Part shown: positions 34,448-46,288 of the stretch, piece by piece
Position numbering within the stretch: the stretch's first letter is position 1
Layout of the letters: the number at the start of each line of letters is the position of its first letter
DNA from: Azadirachta indica
Lineage: Eukaryota; Streptophyta; Magnoliopsida; Sapindales; Meliaceae
DNA: 64,000 nucleotides
Direction: 5' to 3'
NCBI GenBank assembly: GCA_022749755.1
Contig: CM040449.1
Location: 16,402,363-16,466,362, forward strand
Program-made: the position numbers and the translations under genes
The notes under the pieces: generated by a model
Told to the model about the DNA's origin: nothing
Database searches by the model: none
What the model saw: the letters and a program-made list of their open reading frames with translations, nothing else

Positions 34448-35331
34448 TGATGAAAACCATCAAAAAGGAATTACTAAAGCTTCATGTGACCCTTTGTACA
34501 TTCATAGAGAGCTAATTACAAAAGCTAAAGTCGAAGCTAAAGCCAAAATGTTGCAAGCTACCTTGACACGAAAATGTCCAAATGCCCAAGCATACAAGCA
34601 TATATGTTTGTAGGTGAACAATAACCAACATTGAACAATAACCCAAGAGCAAACGTTGCTAATAAAGTTCGTTGATGGGTGCAAAGGCATATTTGCAAGA
34701 TTAGAAAGCACTAACAAAACTGTTGGGTTGATCAAAGATGTAAACATGTAGGCAAAATGCAATATGACACTCCCTTAATAGTTAAGGAAGCCTAAAAATT
34801 TGGATTCTAGAATTCTCTAGGTTTGATTAGGTCTATATTACAAATCTAGATAATTCTTATTCTAGAATTCTTAATTCTAGAAATACTTAGGTTGTAGGAA
34901 TTTGATTTTATAGGAACATCCTAGAGTAGTCAATGTGTATAAATAATTGGTTGTCAATTTGTATTCAATCTCTTCTAAGAAGGTGAAAAAGTTTCTATAT
35001 AAAAGGGTATACAAGTATATCAAATAAAAAAGAAAAAGAAAAAGAAAATTTTTTTTTTTTAATGAAAGATTATTCTTTCTTTGGTTCTTTTGAGAACTTA
35101 TGAACTTATCAAGAATTAAAATTTTTGTAGCGCTCTAATTGTGACTTATCATTGACCTTACCATATATATCTTAGGTGTGGTGTCACCTATAATTCTTTA
35201 TACCTCTAATTCGTGTTTTCTTTAAACATTGAGTCAAGGTTTGTTTATCATAAATTTGTTTAGCACTTTCTCAGGCAATTAAAACTTCAAATTGATTGTG
35301 GGTCTCAAGTTTTGCTATGGGATTTGCATCA
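34448..35331 (+). repeat. Gypsy-3 3' LTR
   Basis: It is 884 bp, starting TGATGAAAACCATCAA and ending GGGATTTGCATCA. A candidate TATA region (TTCTATATAAAAGGG, near 34993-35007) lies at a plausible place for the LTR promoter. A T-rich tract with AATGAAAG follows. Confidence 0.82.
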
Positions 35332-35336
35332 AGATG

Positions 35337-36265
35337 CCTAAAGTAAACAAAAATTACTATTCCACCACAAGTAAAGTAATCTACCTGGACTAATAGGTTA
35401 GAGATTTTGAGAGAGAGTTTTTGAGATGACTTGAAATATTGATTTCATTGTCACTTTGTGATGAGTAAAAGAGAATCATTGAGAAGTAATCATCAGGAGC
35501 TAACTGATTTGAATAGAAAAGCTTGTGGGTGTTTAGGTGGTATGAGTTTGGATAAGATGGTCCAATGATTTTTGTATAAATGATTTAGACTTCCATTTCC
35601 AATCCCCTATCTAAAGAGAAGTGATTTTAATGATGTGCTAAAATTTATGTTTATATATACATATTTATAAGAAAAGTAGCAATAAGGTTATGTTTAATTA
35701 AGATACGATTAGAAAAATCAACCCATGATTATGATGTCAAATTTTGACTACACAGCATGAAAATTTACTCAATTTACAAATATAAAGAAGCTTGCTTAAA
35801 TTTTGTTAAAACCTAGCAACTAGACAACTATATTCATTAATGAGCTTTGTTAAATTCAAAAAAAAAAATTTAATTTTTGGTATTGTTTACAGGGATTCAA
35901 ATACAAAACCCTACTAGAGATATCATTAATTTGTTACAAGAAGAAGTTGGAGAAAGCACTACAAGCATCTTCAGTACCTAGGAAAGCTTGGAACTGCTAG
36001 GTGCTAATGCTTTTGCGTTGGTAATTTCATCTATCTTTTAAGTAGCTTTTCTTTCTTTTTTTTTTTTTTGGGGGGGGGGGGGGGGTTTTGGGTTAATTAA
36101 TAGTTCTATTTTGTTAAGGCATATATGGAAGTGCTTTTTGATAGCATATATATGCTTTCAATTTATAAAGTCCTACAACTACAATGCATACATAAAATAT
36201 TATACCAGTTGTATAAAACTAGTGTTTTTGGCTATTTTCTGAAAACTGCTTTGTTAATTCTCTAA
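35337..36265. other. Spacer between Gypsy-3 and Gypsy-4
   Basis: No gene was recognised. It contains a striking homopolymer pair, T14 followed by G16 (36056-36085). Confidence 0.45.
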
Positions 36266-36509
36266 TGTAGGACAACTTTACATTTTAGCTAATTTACAAA
36301 GTCTTTTATTTTTCCATTTACTATGTTTTTTAATTCTTAATTTCTTATTTTTGTAGGAGTTTATTTTTCCTTATTTGAGTTCACTTAGCTTTTCTCTATT
36401 ATTTATAGTGAGCCTACATTATTGTTTAATTATTTTTTATTCAATAAAATTTCTTTAGAAACTTTTGAAACCTTGGTTTCATTTTATCTTTGCGTTTTTT
36501 GCTTCGTCA
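36266..36509 (+). repeat. Gypsy-4 5' LTR
   Basis: It begins TGTAGGACAACTTTACATTT and ends TTTTTTGCTTCGTCA, right before the primer-binding site. It is short for a Gypsy element. Confidence 0.7.
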
Positions 36510-36511
36510 AC

Positions 36512-36523
36512 TAGTATTAGAGC
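36512..36523 (+). other. Gypsy-4 primer-binding site (tRNA-Met type)
   Basis: TAGTATTAGAGC matches TGGTATCAGAGC at 10 of 12 bases and is followed by AGG. Confidence 0.7.
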
Positions 36524-36569
36524 AGGAGTTACAATGGTGGTTATTTGTTCAAAGCCAACAAGTTATGTA

Positions 36570-37686
36570 TTCATCTTTGTTCGTTGCAGAGTAGAGCAAT
36601 TAATATAGGAATTACATGGTGAAGGTTTGGCTAGTCATGTAGGGCTAGACAACACGGTGACTTTGGTAGAAAAAAGGTATTATTGGCTGCAAATTAAACG
36701 AGATATAGGAAAAATTGTGAAAAAGTGCCAAATGTGCTAAGTTGCTAAAAGACAGGTTCAGAACACTGGATTGTATATATCACTGCCTATGCCTAAACAT
36801 ATTTGGGAAGATGTGTCGATGGATTTTGTGTTAGGATTACCATGTACCCAATGATCTAATGATTCTACTCTTATTATTGTGGATCATTTTTCAAAGATGG
36901 CTCGTTTTATTACTTGTAAGAAAACTCGTGATGCAACTCATATGCAAAATTATACTTTATGAAGGTGGTTCGTTTATATGGCATTCCTAAGTCCATTACT
37001 TCATATAGAGATATTAAATTTCTTAGCCATTTTGGCACACTGTATGGTGAAAATTGAATGCAAAATGACAGTATAGTAGTGCTTTTTTACCCTCAAATTA
37101 ATGGACAAATAAAGGTGGTTAATAGCACTTTAAGAAATATTTTACGTTGCATTTGTAAGGAAAAGCTTAAGTAATGGGATGCAATGTTGCCTCAAATAGA
37201 ATTTGCTTATAATAGTATGATAAACTCTTCTACTGGAAAAACTACTTTTGAGGTGATTTATTTGCAGCTACCCCTTCATACATTAGACTTGGTGACTTTA
37301 CCAGTTTGCCAAAAATTAGCAAGACTGTAGAAAACATGGTAAAGTAGGTATAGAAAATACAGTGCTAACTTGGAAGCTGCAAACAAAAAATACAAACAAG
37401 ATGCAAATCAACATCGACAACAGAGGGTGTTCTAGGAAGCAATATTGTACTAGCTTATTTGCGAAAACAACAGTTTCTTAAGATTCGTAAAAAATTGTAG
37501 AACAGAAAGTATGAGCCATTTCAAGTTATAAGAAAGATTAATGATAATGCTTATGTGTTATAGATGTCGGGTGATTGAAATATCTTAAATATTTTTAATA
37601 TAGTAGATTTGTACGAGTATCATGAAGATGAGGAGTTATACCTAGAGAACTTGAGGACAAGTTTGTTTTCAAATGGCGAGGAGCTA
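36570..37686 (+). pseudogene. Gypsy-4 integrase
   Basis: The HHCC zinc-binding domain is recognisable as ELHGEGLASHVG, KRYYWLQIKRDIGKIVKKCQ and MC. The core follows as [13 protein letters not shown] (first Asp), IIVDHFSKMARFITCKKT and [13 protein letters not shown] (second Asp). IKVVNSTLRNILR stands where TEVVNRTLGNLLR is usual, so the catalytic Glu is Lys. The C-terminal part reads YEPFQVIRKINDNAYVL-like and ends in YHEDEE. There are about ten stops and several frameshifts. Confidence 0.85.
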
Positions 37687-37687
37687 A

Positions 37688-37735
37688 TGTAAGACGACTT
37701 TAAGTTTTAGTTAATTTATAAAATTGTAAAATAAT
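37688..37735 (+). repeat. Gypsy-4 3' LTR fragment
   Basis: TGTAAGACGACTTTAAGTTT and TAGTTAATTTATAAA match the first ~45 bp of the 5' LTR, then similarity ends. Confidence 0.6.
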
Positions 37736-38635
37736 ATTACCTTGCTTAGATTTAAACATGTGACCTTAGTCAAGGAAACCAAACCTTAACTATTGCACCA
37801 AATACATTTTGATAATATAATTTCTAATTCTTAATAAATAACCCTTCTGAAAATACATATATAATAATTTATATAATAATTAAAATTATTTTGTTATTAT
37901 AAAAAAATTTATAATTTAAAAATGATTTTCTAATCATTAAAATTCTATATAATAACTTGAATTTAAAATTATTATTATCATTAAATTATAAATTTTTAAA
38001 ATTATTATCATTTAGATTTATTTTAAATTTAATTATTTAACAATTATTTAAGAAAATAATAAATTTAATTAAAATTTTTGAACTTAAAAGACAATGTTGC
38101 TACCGCTTTTTCTTCGATTTGTATTTATATTTTATTTTGGCTATGGCAAAAGAATGAGTGAAGAAAGAGAAAATATGGAAAAAAAATAATATCATTAAAA
38201 TAAAAAAATTAATTTATTAAGAGATATTGTAATATACCTCTAACTTTTAGGTTTTTAAAGTATGTTAAATACACTTGTATTTTGAAAAAATAGAAAAATA
38301 TTATGGGTATAATGTTCATGTGTTTAATTTATAAAATATTATCATTTTAATTTTTAAATTTAATTAAAATAATACAAAAAAAAATTATTATCAATACTCC
38401 AGTTTGAGCCATTTCTAATATATTAGTAGGAATACTAAAAATCTCGGTTCCGTAAGGATTAGACCCATTCAAGCGACTCCAAGGAATCGGACCAAGGATA
38501 AAGGTAAGAGTCCATGCCCATTATAAAATTGAGTCAGCATGAGGATAAGCCTCTTTCTCCGGCCCATTCCCGTTCACCCAAAATAAAAGTCAAACTTCTC
38601 TTGCGGTTAATTACATATAGGTCTATTTTATTTGA
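37736..38635. other. AT-rich spacer
   Basis: No coding signal was seen. A less AT-rich island at 38440-38590 (GTTCCGTAAGGATTAGACCC, CAAGCGACTCCAAGG) has no recognisable identity. Confidence 0.45.
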
Positions 38636-39650
38636 TAAATAATTATACAAGTTTTATATTTTTTATTCTAATCAATCAAGTCTTTCAAAAAAGTATATAC
38701 TTTTTTCATTTAGTTAATTAAATTCTTCAGAATTCTTTATGATTTTTCAGTTTAATCGATTTTAAATTTTTAATTTCATTTTCTTAATAAAGAAATTTGT
38801 TGAAATAACCAACAACTCAAAAATTAAATAAACTTTTAATAATTATATTTATTAGAACAATGAATTTTGATAAAATAAAAATAATTAAGTGATGTCAAAA
38901 AATAATCAATCTATAATTAATGAATTAATTTATTTTAATATAAAATATATGATTAACCAAACATAGAAATTATCAAAGATTTTATTTTGTTTTCGTATTT
39001 TATTTTCCTATTTACCAAACAAAATATTTGTCTATAAAATTATTAAGAAACATTAAACTCTAAGATTGATTTAATATATTTTCTCTAACTTTTTATCAAT
39101 CTATTAAAAATTAGATCATATTTTATTACTATGTTTATCTATTTTTCTATTCATATAGGTTAATAAAAAAAATTGAAGTAAATATATCAATCAAATTTGA
39201 TATTTTATTCCAACAAAATTATTATAAACTATAATATTTTATATCAACTGACTCAATCAAATTGATGATTGTTGTTAATTACTTCATTGTAATCAATTAT
39301 TTTATGAAAAAATCAAATATTTATTTTTATTATATTATTTTATAATATATAAAATGATGATTTCACATATAAAAAAATAATTTCTTATTATCGACAAAAT
39401 ATAAAAAAATTTTGATTTGTATAATGAGATTTTATGCAAAATTAAAAATTGATGACACTATTTTTTAATAATAAATTAAAATATTGATAATTATAGGAAT
39501 TAATTTTTATTAAATATTTTAAATATTTATTCAAGGCAATAAATTTAATATTTTGTCAATATTATATTAAGTTTAGTACTATTGAACCATTTTAAAATGA
39601 AATTATTATATACTTTTTGAATCCTCAAAATATATATATATATATATATA
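38636..39650 (+). repeat. Dispersed repeat A, copy 1
   Basis: It is collinear and in the same orientation with 58666-59520. Shared blocks in order include ACCAAACAAAATATTT, GATTGATTTAATATATTTTC, TCTAACTTTTTATCAAT, TATCAATCAAATTTGATATT, ATGATGATTTCACATAT and AAGTTTAGTACTATTGAAC. It ends in a (TA)10 run at 39631-39650. No coding capacity is visible. The type is unknown; an LTR or a non-autonomous transposon are both possible. Confidence 0.75.
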
Positions 39651-39935
39651 AAAACCTAGATCTAAAATTAGCCACCTGCACCCCTTAGTCTTCTCCTCAC
39701 AACAACCTGCTGTCTATTGCATGCGTGAATGATTTTTACAAATATGAATTACTTGGATGTGTGATTGTTAATATTTATGTACAAAGTTTTTTTTTTTTTT
39801 TAATGATTTCACTAACTTTTGACGATACTTGGAATTTTGATCACTATACTCTTCATTTTGAAAAATTTTATATTTAATATATATAAAAAAATAATTTTAT
39901 AATTTAACATAATTCATATTTCATAATTATAGTTA

Positions 39936-41081
39936 GGGAGAATGCTCGATTCTCCTGTGTTATTTGACTTAATATCTTGATATTCTCTTATTATTTTTAA
40001 AATATCCCGAATTTCTCTTATGTTAGTTGATGAGATTAAGTATAATAACATATGAGTCTCTAAAATATAGCCTATTTATTTAAATATTCGTAATAGTTTT
40101 AAAAATACTCATAAAATTTTACTTTATTAAAAAATAACAATTATACCTTTATTGATAGTAATTAGCTAAAAATTTATTTTCAACTCCTAATAGAGAATAA
40201 ATATGAAAATAATAATATATATTATTTTATAATACATTGATAATGAAATATTTATTAATATATTATAATTATAATATAAGTTTCTTTATTTTACAATATA
40301 TTAACAATTCAATATTAAGTAGGTATTAGAAAATAAATCATAAATAAATACTAATCTATAAATAAAATATATTATAATACAATATTTATAATTATGTATA
40401 TTCATAACTATTAATTTTATAATATAATTATAAAATTTTACAATATATTAACAATTCAAATATTACATAGGTAATAGAAAATAAATAAAATAAATCATAC
40501 ATTTTATTTTATTTATTTTTATAGCTAACTACTATTAATTTTTTAACTAACTGATATTAAATAAGGATATAATCATTATTGTTAATAAATTGGATCTTTT
40601 ATGATTATTTTTGATAAATTTACTAAATATTAAAATGAAATTGAATGATCAATTTTATAATTTTCAAAATAAATAAAATATTATAAAATTAATCTTTCAA
40701 TTTATGAATATGATGTTAAAAGGAAATTTAAAATTTAAATAAATTTATACTCAAAAAATAATTTATAAATTTATATTTAATGTGTTATATATTCAAAAAA
40801 TATGTATTATTATTTTAATATTTATTTTCAATTAGACATTGAAAATAATACTTTAACTAATTAATATTATATAAGGGTATAATTGTTATTTTTTAATAAA
40901 TTGGAATTTATGAGTATTTTTTAAACTAGTAAGACTACTTAAATTAATAAACTAAACTTTAAAAATTCACATACTATTATACTTAACCTTGTCAATTAAC
41001 ATAGAGAGGATTCCAATTATTATGGAAAGGGGAAATCGGGGCATTAGGTCAAACAACAAAGAGAATCAAGATTTGTCTCTT
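39936..41081. mobile_element. Non-autonomous element with ~280-bp inverted arms (MULE-like)
   Basis: The left arm starts GGGAGAATGCTCGATTCTCC and runs through TTATTTGACTTAATAT, TTGATGAGATTAAGTATAAT and AAAATACTCATAAAATTTTA to AACAATTATACCTTTATTGA. The reverse complement of the right arm gives TTGATTCTCTTTGTTGTTTG, TTGACAAGGTTAAGTATAAT, AAAAATACTCATAAATTCCA and AACAATTATACCCTTATATA in the same order. The interior (about 40210-40790) is AT-rich and contains a direct duplication (TTTACAATATATTAACAATT at about 40296 and 40438). It also holds a partial third copy of the arm at about 40540-40620. The outer motif resembles MULE-type termini. No coding sequence is visible. Confidence 0.7.
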
Positions 41082-41633
41082 ATAATTACTCATGTATAAT
41101 TTAAATTATTGACTTATTGTTAAATAATAACAATTTTGATATAAAAATAAATATATTCTTTGAAATTTTTTAAAATTATTTTTTGAATGAAAATAATTAT
41201 ATTTTTAACAAATTTATTATATTAGAATTTTAAAATTATAATATCAAAATAGATTTATTCTTCCTCTAAAAAATTATAAAAAATAATTGTAATAAAATTA
41301 TTTTTAAATAACTATTAAAATAAAGTTATTGTTAGATTATTATTAATGGTAATTAAATATGAATTATTTTAGATTATAAAATTATTTTATATCAATAATA
41401 ATTCAAAAATAATATTTTTAATAACATAAATTAAATATATTTTCTTAGTTAAATATTTTTCATTTAGATATTTTTGATAAAAGTATCAAAAATTTAAGTG
41501 GTATAATGGTAACCTAGTTGTTCAAACTGGTCTGAATGGGTTGAGAAGCTAGTGGGCCACCAACCCCGTGCAACGCCCTTTGATTTAAAAATTAAATATA
41601 TATATATATATTACAGCTCTAATGTTTAGAACC
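41082..41633. other. AT-rich spacer
   Basis: Nothing was recognised except a less AT-rich patch at 41520-41580 (GGTCTGAATGGGTTGAGAAG, GTGGGCCACCAACCCCGTGC) and a (TA)n run near 41597. Confidence 0.45.
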
Positions 41634-42313
41634 TAAGGTACCGTTTGTTTGTTTTTTTTTTTTTTGTCTAAACACTAAATATGACTAACATTTAAATCTA
41701 ACTGAAATCTGAGCCTAAATGATATGTTTGTTTTTTATTTTAAAAAATTTAAAAATAAATATTAAATTATTTGTTTTAACAAAATAAAAAGTCCAAAAAT
41801 TAATATTTTAACATATATACCCTTTTAAATAATATATTTATATTTATAATAATTTTGATTATATTAGTACAATGATAGATAAAAAATTAATAAATTATAT
41901 TAGTACGTACATTATTTATTTGTTTCATATATGTTTTTTGAAGAAAATAATTTATAATCATTGATATAAAGATCAATAAAAGTTAAATAAAAATAATAAG
42001 TTATATTATAATATAGTTATAATTATGTAAACATATAAATTTATTGTGATAATTAAAATATAAAATAAGTAAAATTCAAAAGACAAATAAAAAGAACCCA
42101 CGGTAGAGAAAAAATACGTTAAAAATAGTTAAATAGGATTTTAATTTTGTTAAATAAATAAATTAATAAAATAGAGATATTTTTTAAAAATAAAAAAAAT
42201 TAAATTATTTATACATTTGTTCATTCAGATTTAAGTTAAAATTTTTAATTTAATTATATTCAAATATTTTTAATAAATATTCAGACATATGTTAAAAAAC
42301 AAATAACTCTTAA
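41634..42313. mobile_element. MITE-like DNA transposon (same family as 184-350)
   Basis: The left end TAAGGTACCGTTTGTTTG plus a T run resembles the reverse complement of the right end, TTAAGAGTTATTTGTTTTTT. Inner sequence includes GACTAACATTTAAATCTAAC and TGAAATCTGAGCCTAAATGA. There is no coding sequence. The superfamily is probably hAT, judged from terminal style only. Confidence 0.5.
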
Positions 42314-42838
42314 GACTTGAAAGAAAATTAACACCTTACTTACCACTGCACCACTTATTAATAAAACATGTCAATAAAAATATTTAAGTAGAATATATAT
42401 TTAATTTATATTATTACATTTATTTTTGAATTATTATTTTTATTATAAAATAATTTTATAATCTAAAAAATTCAAATTTAGTAATTATAATTATTATTAT
42501 CGTTAATCATAATATAACAATAATTTTATCTTTAACAATTCAAAAAATTATTATTATTATTATATGATAATTAATGTTTATTCCTCATATATTTTAATAA
42601 TTATATAGAGGTTATGTACACGGCCCACTTTAATAAAATTTTTATTTAAATTTCTTCTTGTATTTTAAAGTTGAAAATTAATTTATTGAATAATGATATG
42701 ACATATTAGATTAAGAATAACAATAAGTTAAATAAGTTAAACAAGTTAAAAATAATAATATATTTAATAAACTACAAATTTATGACATTGGTTGTTTATT
42801 TATTAAATTAAAAATAACATTTACAATAATGAACAATT
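42314..42838. other. AT-rich spacer
   Basis: Only low-complexity A/T sequence is present up to the tandem array. Confidence 0.45.
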
Positions 42839-43415
42839 AAAATTTATAATAAAATACAGTAATTAATTACATTTTCATCATAACTTAATCAAGTGTTTCT
42901 AGATACTCTTATATGTATAATTAAAAATACATAATATGATAATCAATCATACTTAGTTATAATTAACATAACATAAAGACATTAACAAATATAATTAATT
43001 AAGTAAATTTGTAAAATTTTATAATAAAATATGATGAGTAACTACATTTTAATCTTAGCTTAACCAAGTGTTCTAAATATTCATACATATAGAATTAAAA
43101 ATGTATAATATGATTACCAATATACTTAATTATAATTAACATAATATAAAATTATTAATAAATGTATAAATGAAACAAATTTGATAAAATTTGTAATAAA
43201 ATTCGATGACTAATTATATTTTGATCATTACTTGACCAAGTGTTCTAAATACTCATACATGTGGAATTAGAAATATATAATATGATGATCAATCATAGTT
43301 AAATATAATTAACATAATATAAAGACATCAACAAATGTAATTAATGAAGTATATTTGTAAAAATTTGTTCAAACATCAAAATTTATAATAAAACGAGATG
43401 ACTAATACCCAATAT
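42839..43415. repeat. ~174-bp tandem repeat array, three copies and a partial fourth
   Basis: Units start near 42839, 43013, 43186 and 43378 (spacings 174, 173 and 192). Each holds, in the same order: AAAATTTRTAATAAAAT, a TGA..AAYTAYATTTT segment, TAAYCAAGTGTTCTAAATA (insert variants in unit 1), CATACATRTRGAATTA, ATAATATGATNANCAAT and TAATTAACATAATATAAA. The third unit has about 19 extra bases at its end. The whole array is very AT-rich. Confidence 0.8.
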
Positions 43416-43815
43416 AATTACTATACAAGATCTGTATAGTTATAAAATTAGAAATTGATATTTTATTCATTTAAAATTTTATATTTTATTCATTTGAAAT
43501 TTTATAGTTTTAAATTTCTAAATTTAGATTTAAAAATTTTAAAATTTAAAAATTTATGTAACTTGTGTTAAAGAAAATTGAAAGAATAATTAAATTTAAT
43601 ACAAAATTTATTGCAATAATTTTATTATTTAAAACTAATATTATTTGTTAATAATAAAACATTAATATAAATGGATTAAATGAGCCCAACACGGCCTATC
43701 CATAAATAGTAGCGTACAAAGCAGCACAGTCTGGTATTGTTCACAAGCCATGTCGGACCGACACAATCCATTTGCCATACGTACACACATATGTATATAT
43801 GTATGTATGTATGTA
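43416..43815. other. Spacer with a 48-bp block shared with 59525-59575
   Basis: The stretch 43735-43785 (GGTATTGTTCACAAGCCATG, GACCGACACAATCCATTTG) occurs inverted at 59525-59575. An ATGT microsatellite follows at 43789-43815. Confidence 0.6.
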
Positions 43816-45103
43816 TAGGGATGTCAATAAATAACATTTTAGTGGATATCCATCTATATCCTATCTTAATGGATAGGATATGGATATTATAAAATAAGAT
43901 ATGGATAAGATATGATAATAGGTTGTAATATTCTCATAGAATATTGATAGGATATGGATATTCTAAAACATCCTGCGGATATCCGTATAAGATATCTATT
44001 TTACCGTTTTCTTAATTAAGTTATCAAAATGACATCATTTTGGACCTAATATAAAATACCAATTATAAGCAACCTTAAATATTTCTCTTTGTAATATGTT
44101 TATTAATTTAATTGATTTTATATTATATTGCTAGGAATATATAATACCTTAGAATTAGAATATGCTGCAATGATTCCCATATACATATATATATATATAT
44201 ATATTCTAATGTTCATTGAAAGAGGAAGATGAATATATATATATATATATATAATCTGTAAATTTGCAACCTAATAAGATGAATATTTTTTTGGGAAAAT
44301 TTTAAGCTTAGGAGAAAAAGTGAATGATTTAATTCAAGTAATTGATCAATTGAGTTGTAATATATGTAGGTGAAAAATAAAGATATTTTGATTGCATCAT
44401 ATTGTTTAGACTTAATTCAAATCTCTAATCTTTGCTTATATTCTGTGATTCTTCATCCGTTAATCAGAGTTCTGTGGAATCTTTGAATTATACACGAAGG
44501 AATTAATTCTTAGTTTTTTACTATTTGAGTAATTGAAGAGAATAAAAGAGATACTTTGTTGTTTCCCAAATTGTTGTCTAGTTGTAGTTTCATGGAAAAA
44601 ATGTATGTTCAAGAAAAAATTGATACACTGTTTGAAGTTATTAGTGCAATGCTGCTTTAATGTAAGTTATCTTAGCATATTTTTTGTTATTTTGGTTAAT
44701 TTGATTATAATTAAAGAGATGGTAACTGTTATTATCACATTTGTATGACTAGTTTTAATATTCTATCATAGAACAATAATAAAATAATTTTGGGCATGGA
44801 CTAGATAATAAGATTATTTTTATTTTAATTTAATTTATTAACATAGTATATTAATTTTAAAACATTGAAAATTAAATTATAAATTTAAAATTTTTTTAGA
44901 GTTTACTATTTTTTATTAGGATATGGATGTATTGCGTGAATATTCGATAGGATATAGATATTGACAAATATCCGTTTAGGAGGATATGGATATTAAATAA
45001 AATATTTGCAAAAAATATGAATAAGGTATGAATATGAAATTTTTTGTAGGATGCGGATATGGATATTAAGGTATCCGTATCATATCCTATGTTGCCTTCC
45101 CTA
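43816..45103. mobile_element. hAT-like non-autonomous element 1
   Basis: The left end TAGGGATGTCAA pairs with the reverse complement of the right end, TAGGGAAGGCAA. Both subterminal regions are rich in GGATATGGATAT and GATATCCGTAT words. Termini of the TAGGG(A/G)TGGCAA type are common in plant hAT MITEs. No target-site duplication is evident. Two (TA)n microsatellites lie inside (about 44186-44203 and 44232-44253). ORFs inside (for example 44533-44748) show no transposase motif. Confidence 0.6.
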
Positions 45104-46283
45104 CTTTTCAGTGTCTCTAACGAAGACACGTATAATTATTTTTTATTTGAGGAAGAGATGAGCATATTATGAGAAAGGGAGAGTTTAAACTGCCTTAGGC
45201 CAGCAGTTCCCTCTCTTTAACTTGGCCAGCCCTACTTGCTCAACGGGTTCATCCAGCTCTTTATTCTACTCATCTTCTTTGTGCTTTTAATATCTAGTGT
45301 TAGGCATCACTTCTACTTAGTCATTTAGGGTAAAGTTGACAGGGTTTTTTGGATGAGTTAAAAGAAAATGTATATAAAAATAAGGAAGTCTTATTCTTTT
45401 CTAGAGAGTTCACGTAGACGAAGGAATTACTTATAAAAAGTTTCATTTTTTCCTTCCCCTAATCTGCCGATGTATGAAAACAAGTTGCCTGGTATTCCAC
45501 CAATTAATAACCTAAGATTCCAGACTTTAATTAAATGAGAGAGAGACTAACCAAAGCAAAAATACCAAAAATACTATAGATAGATGAAAGATATCGAAGG
45601 GGAATGGACGCATTCATTTTTGTCATTTTTTCACACTTTTTGCCTAGGAATGATTCCTTCCCAATAAAACCTTCATATCTATAATTAGCAAACATAATAA
45701 ATAAAATAGCATACATTTTGTTTAAAATTTAAACAAGTATACCAGTTCAAAATAAACAATAAAAAATAAGTATGTATATAATTATAATTGAGTTCTGTAA
45801 ATAGGCGAAGTACGGTAAAATTAATCACTAAAGTCTTCAAGAAAACAAAATTAAATCTTATAAGTCTTCATGTAACATTATCACCAAGTTTTATTTAACC
45901 TGAAATGTTAAATATATTGCAAATAGAAATAGAAAATTTACAAAAGTATCCAAAATTATAAAGGAAATTTTAAAAATATCTAATGATAACTTTTAATATC
46001 AAAACTATCCAAAAAAACCAAAAAATTAGACAATTTTACCCTCTTTACAAAATAACCCTAACCACCTAATTTTGTCCCAAATTAAATGCTAATTTTGTTT
46101 GAAAAAAGACACCCACCTACTAATTCTCCCAAAGCCTAAACTATATTTGTAGACTCACTCCCAGTTAGAAGATAGGGAGTCTAGACCAGTCGAGAGTCAC
46201 TGTCGAAACTAGTCTAGACTCACTCTCAACCATAGTATATTTGTAGTTCAACCATAAGTACAATACGGTTGAGATTGAGTCAT
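45104..46283. other. Spacer left of Copia-2
   Basis: No gene was recognised. A patch with palindromic character (AGTCTAGAC twice) lies at 46160-46240. Confidence 0.45.
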
Positions 46284-46288
46284 TATCT

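Larger units (their letters stand above)
23728..35331 (+). mobile_element. Gypsy-3: chromovirus-like element interrupted by Athila-2
   Basis: The 5' LTR piece (23728-24290) matches the start of the 3' LTR (34448-35331). A perfect 5-bp duplication AGATG lies outside both ends (23723-23727 and 35332-35336). Gag, zinc knuckle, protease and pieces of RT and integrase lie at 32163-34440. Athila-2 occupies 24291-32030; the distal part of the 5' LTR, the primer-binding site and the leader are gone. Assignment to the chromoviruses rests on the gag and protease style and on the RTNPF end block just before the 3' LTR. Confidence 0.85.
36266..37735 (+). mobile_element. Gypsy-4: short-LTR Ty3/Gypsy element, pol mostly deleted
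   Basis: A ~244-bp LTR (36266-36509) is followed by a tRNA-Met-type primer-binding site, then directly by integrase. A second LTR start (37688) repeats TGTARGACRACTTTA. Gag, protease, RT and RNase H are absent. The 3' LTR is cut short after about 45 bp. Confidence 0.78.

Noticed and set aside
42839..43415. CRISPR-like array
   Set aside because: Units are ~174 bp with no spacers and the DNA is plant nuclear; it is an ordinary tandem repeat.
43816..45103. 8-bp duplication of hAT-like element 1
   Set aside because: Flanks TGTATGTA and CTTTTCAG do not match; the left flank is a microsatellite that may have changed length.
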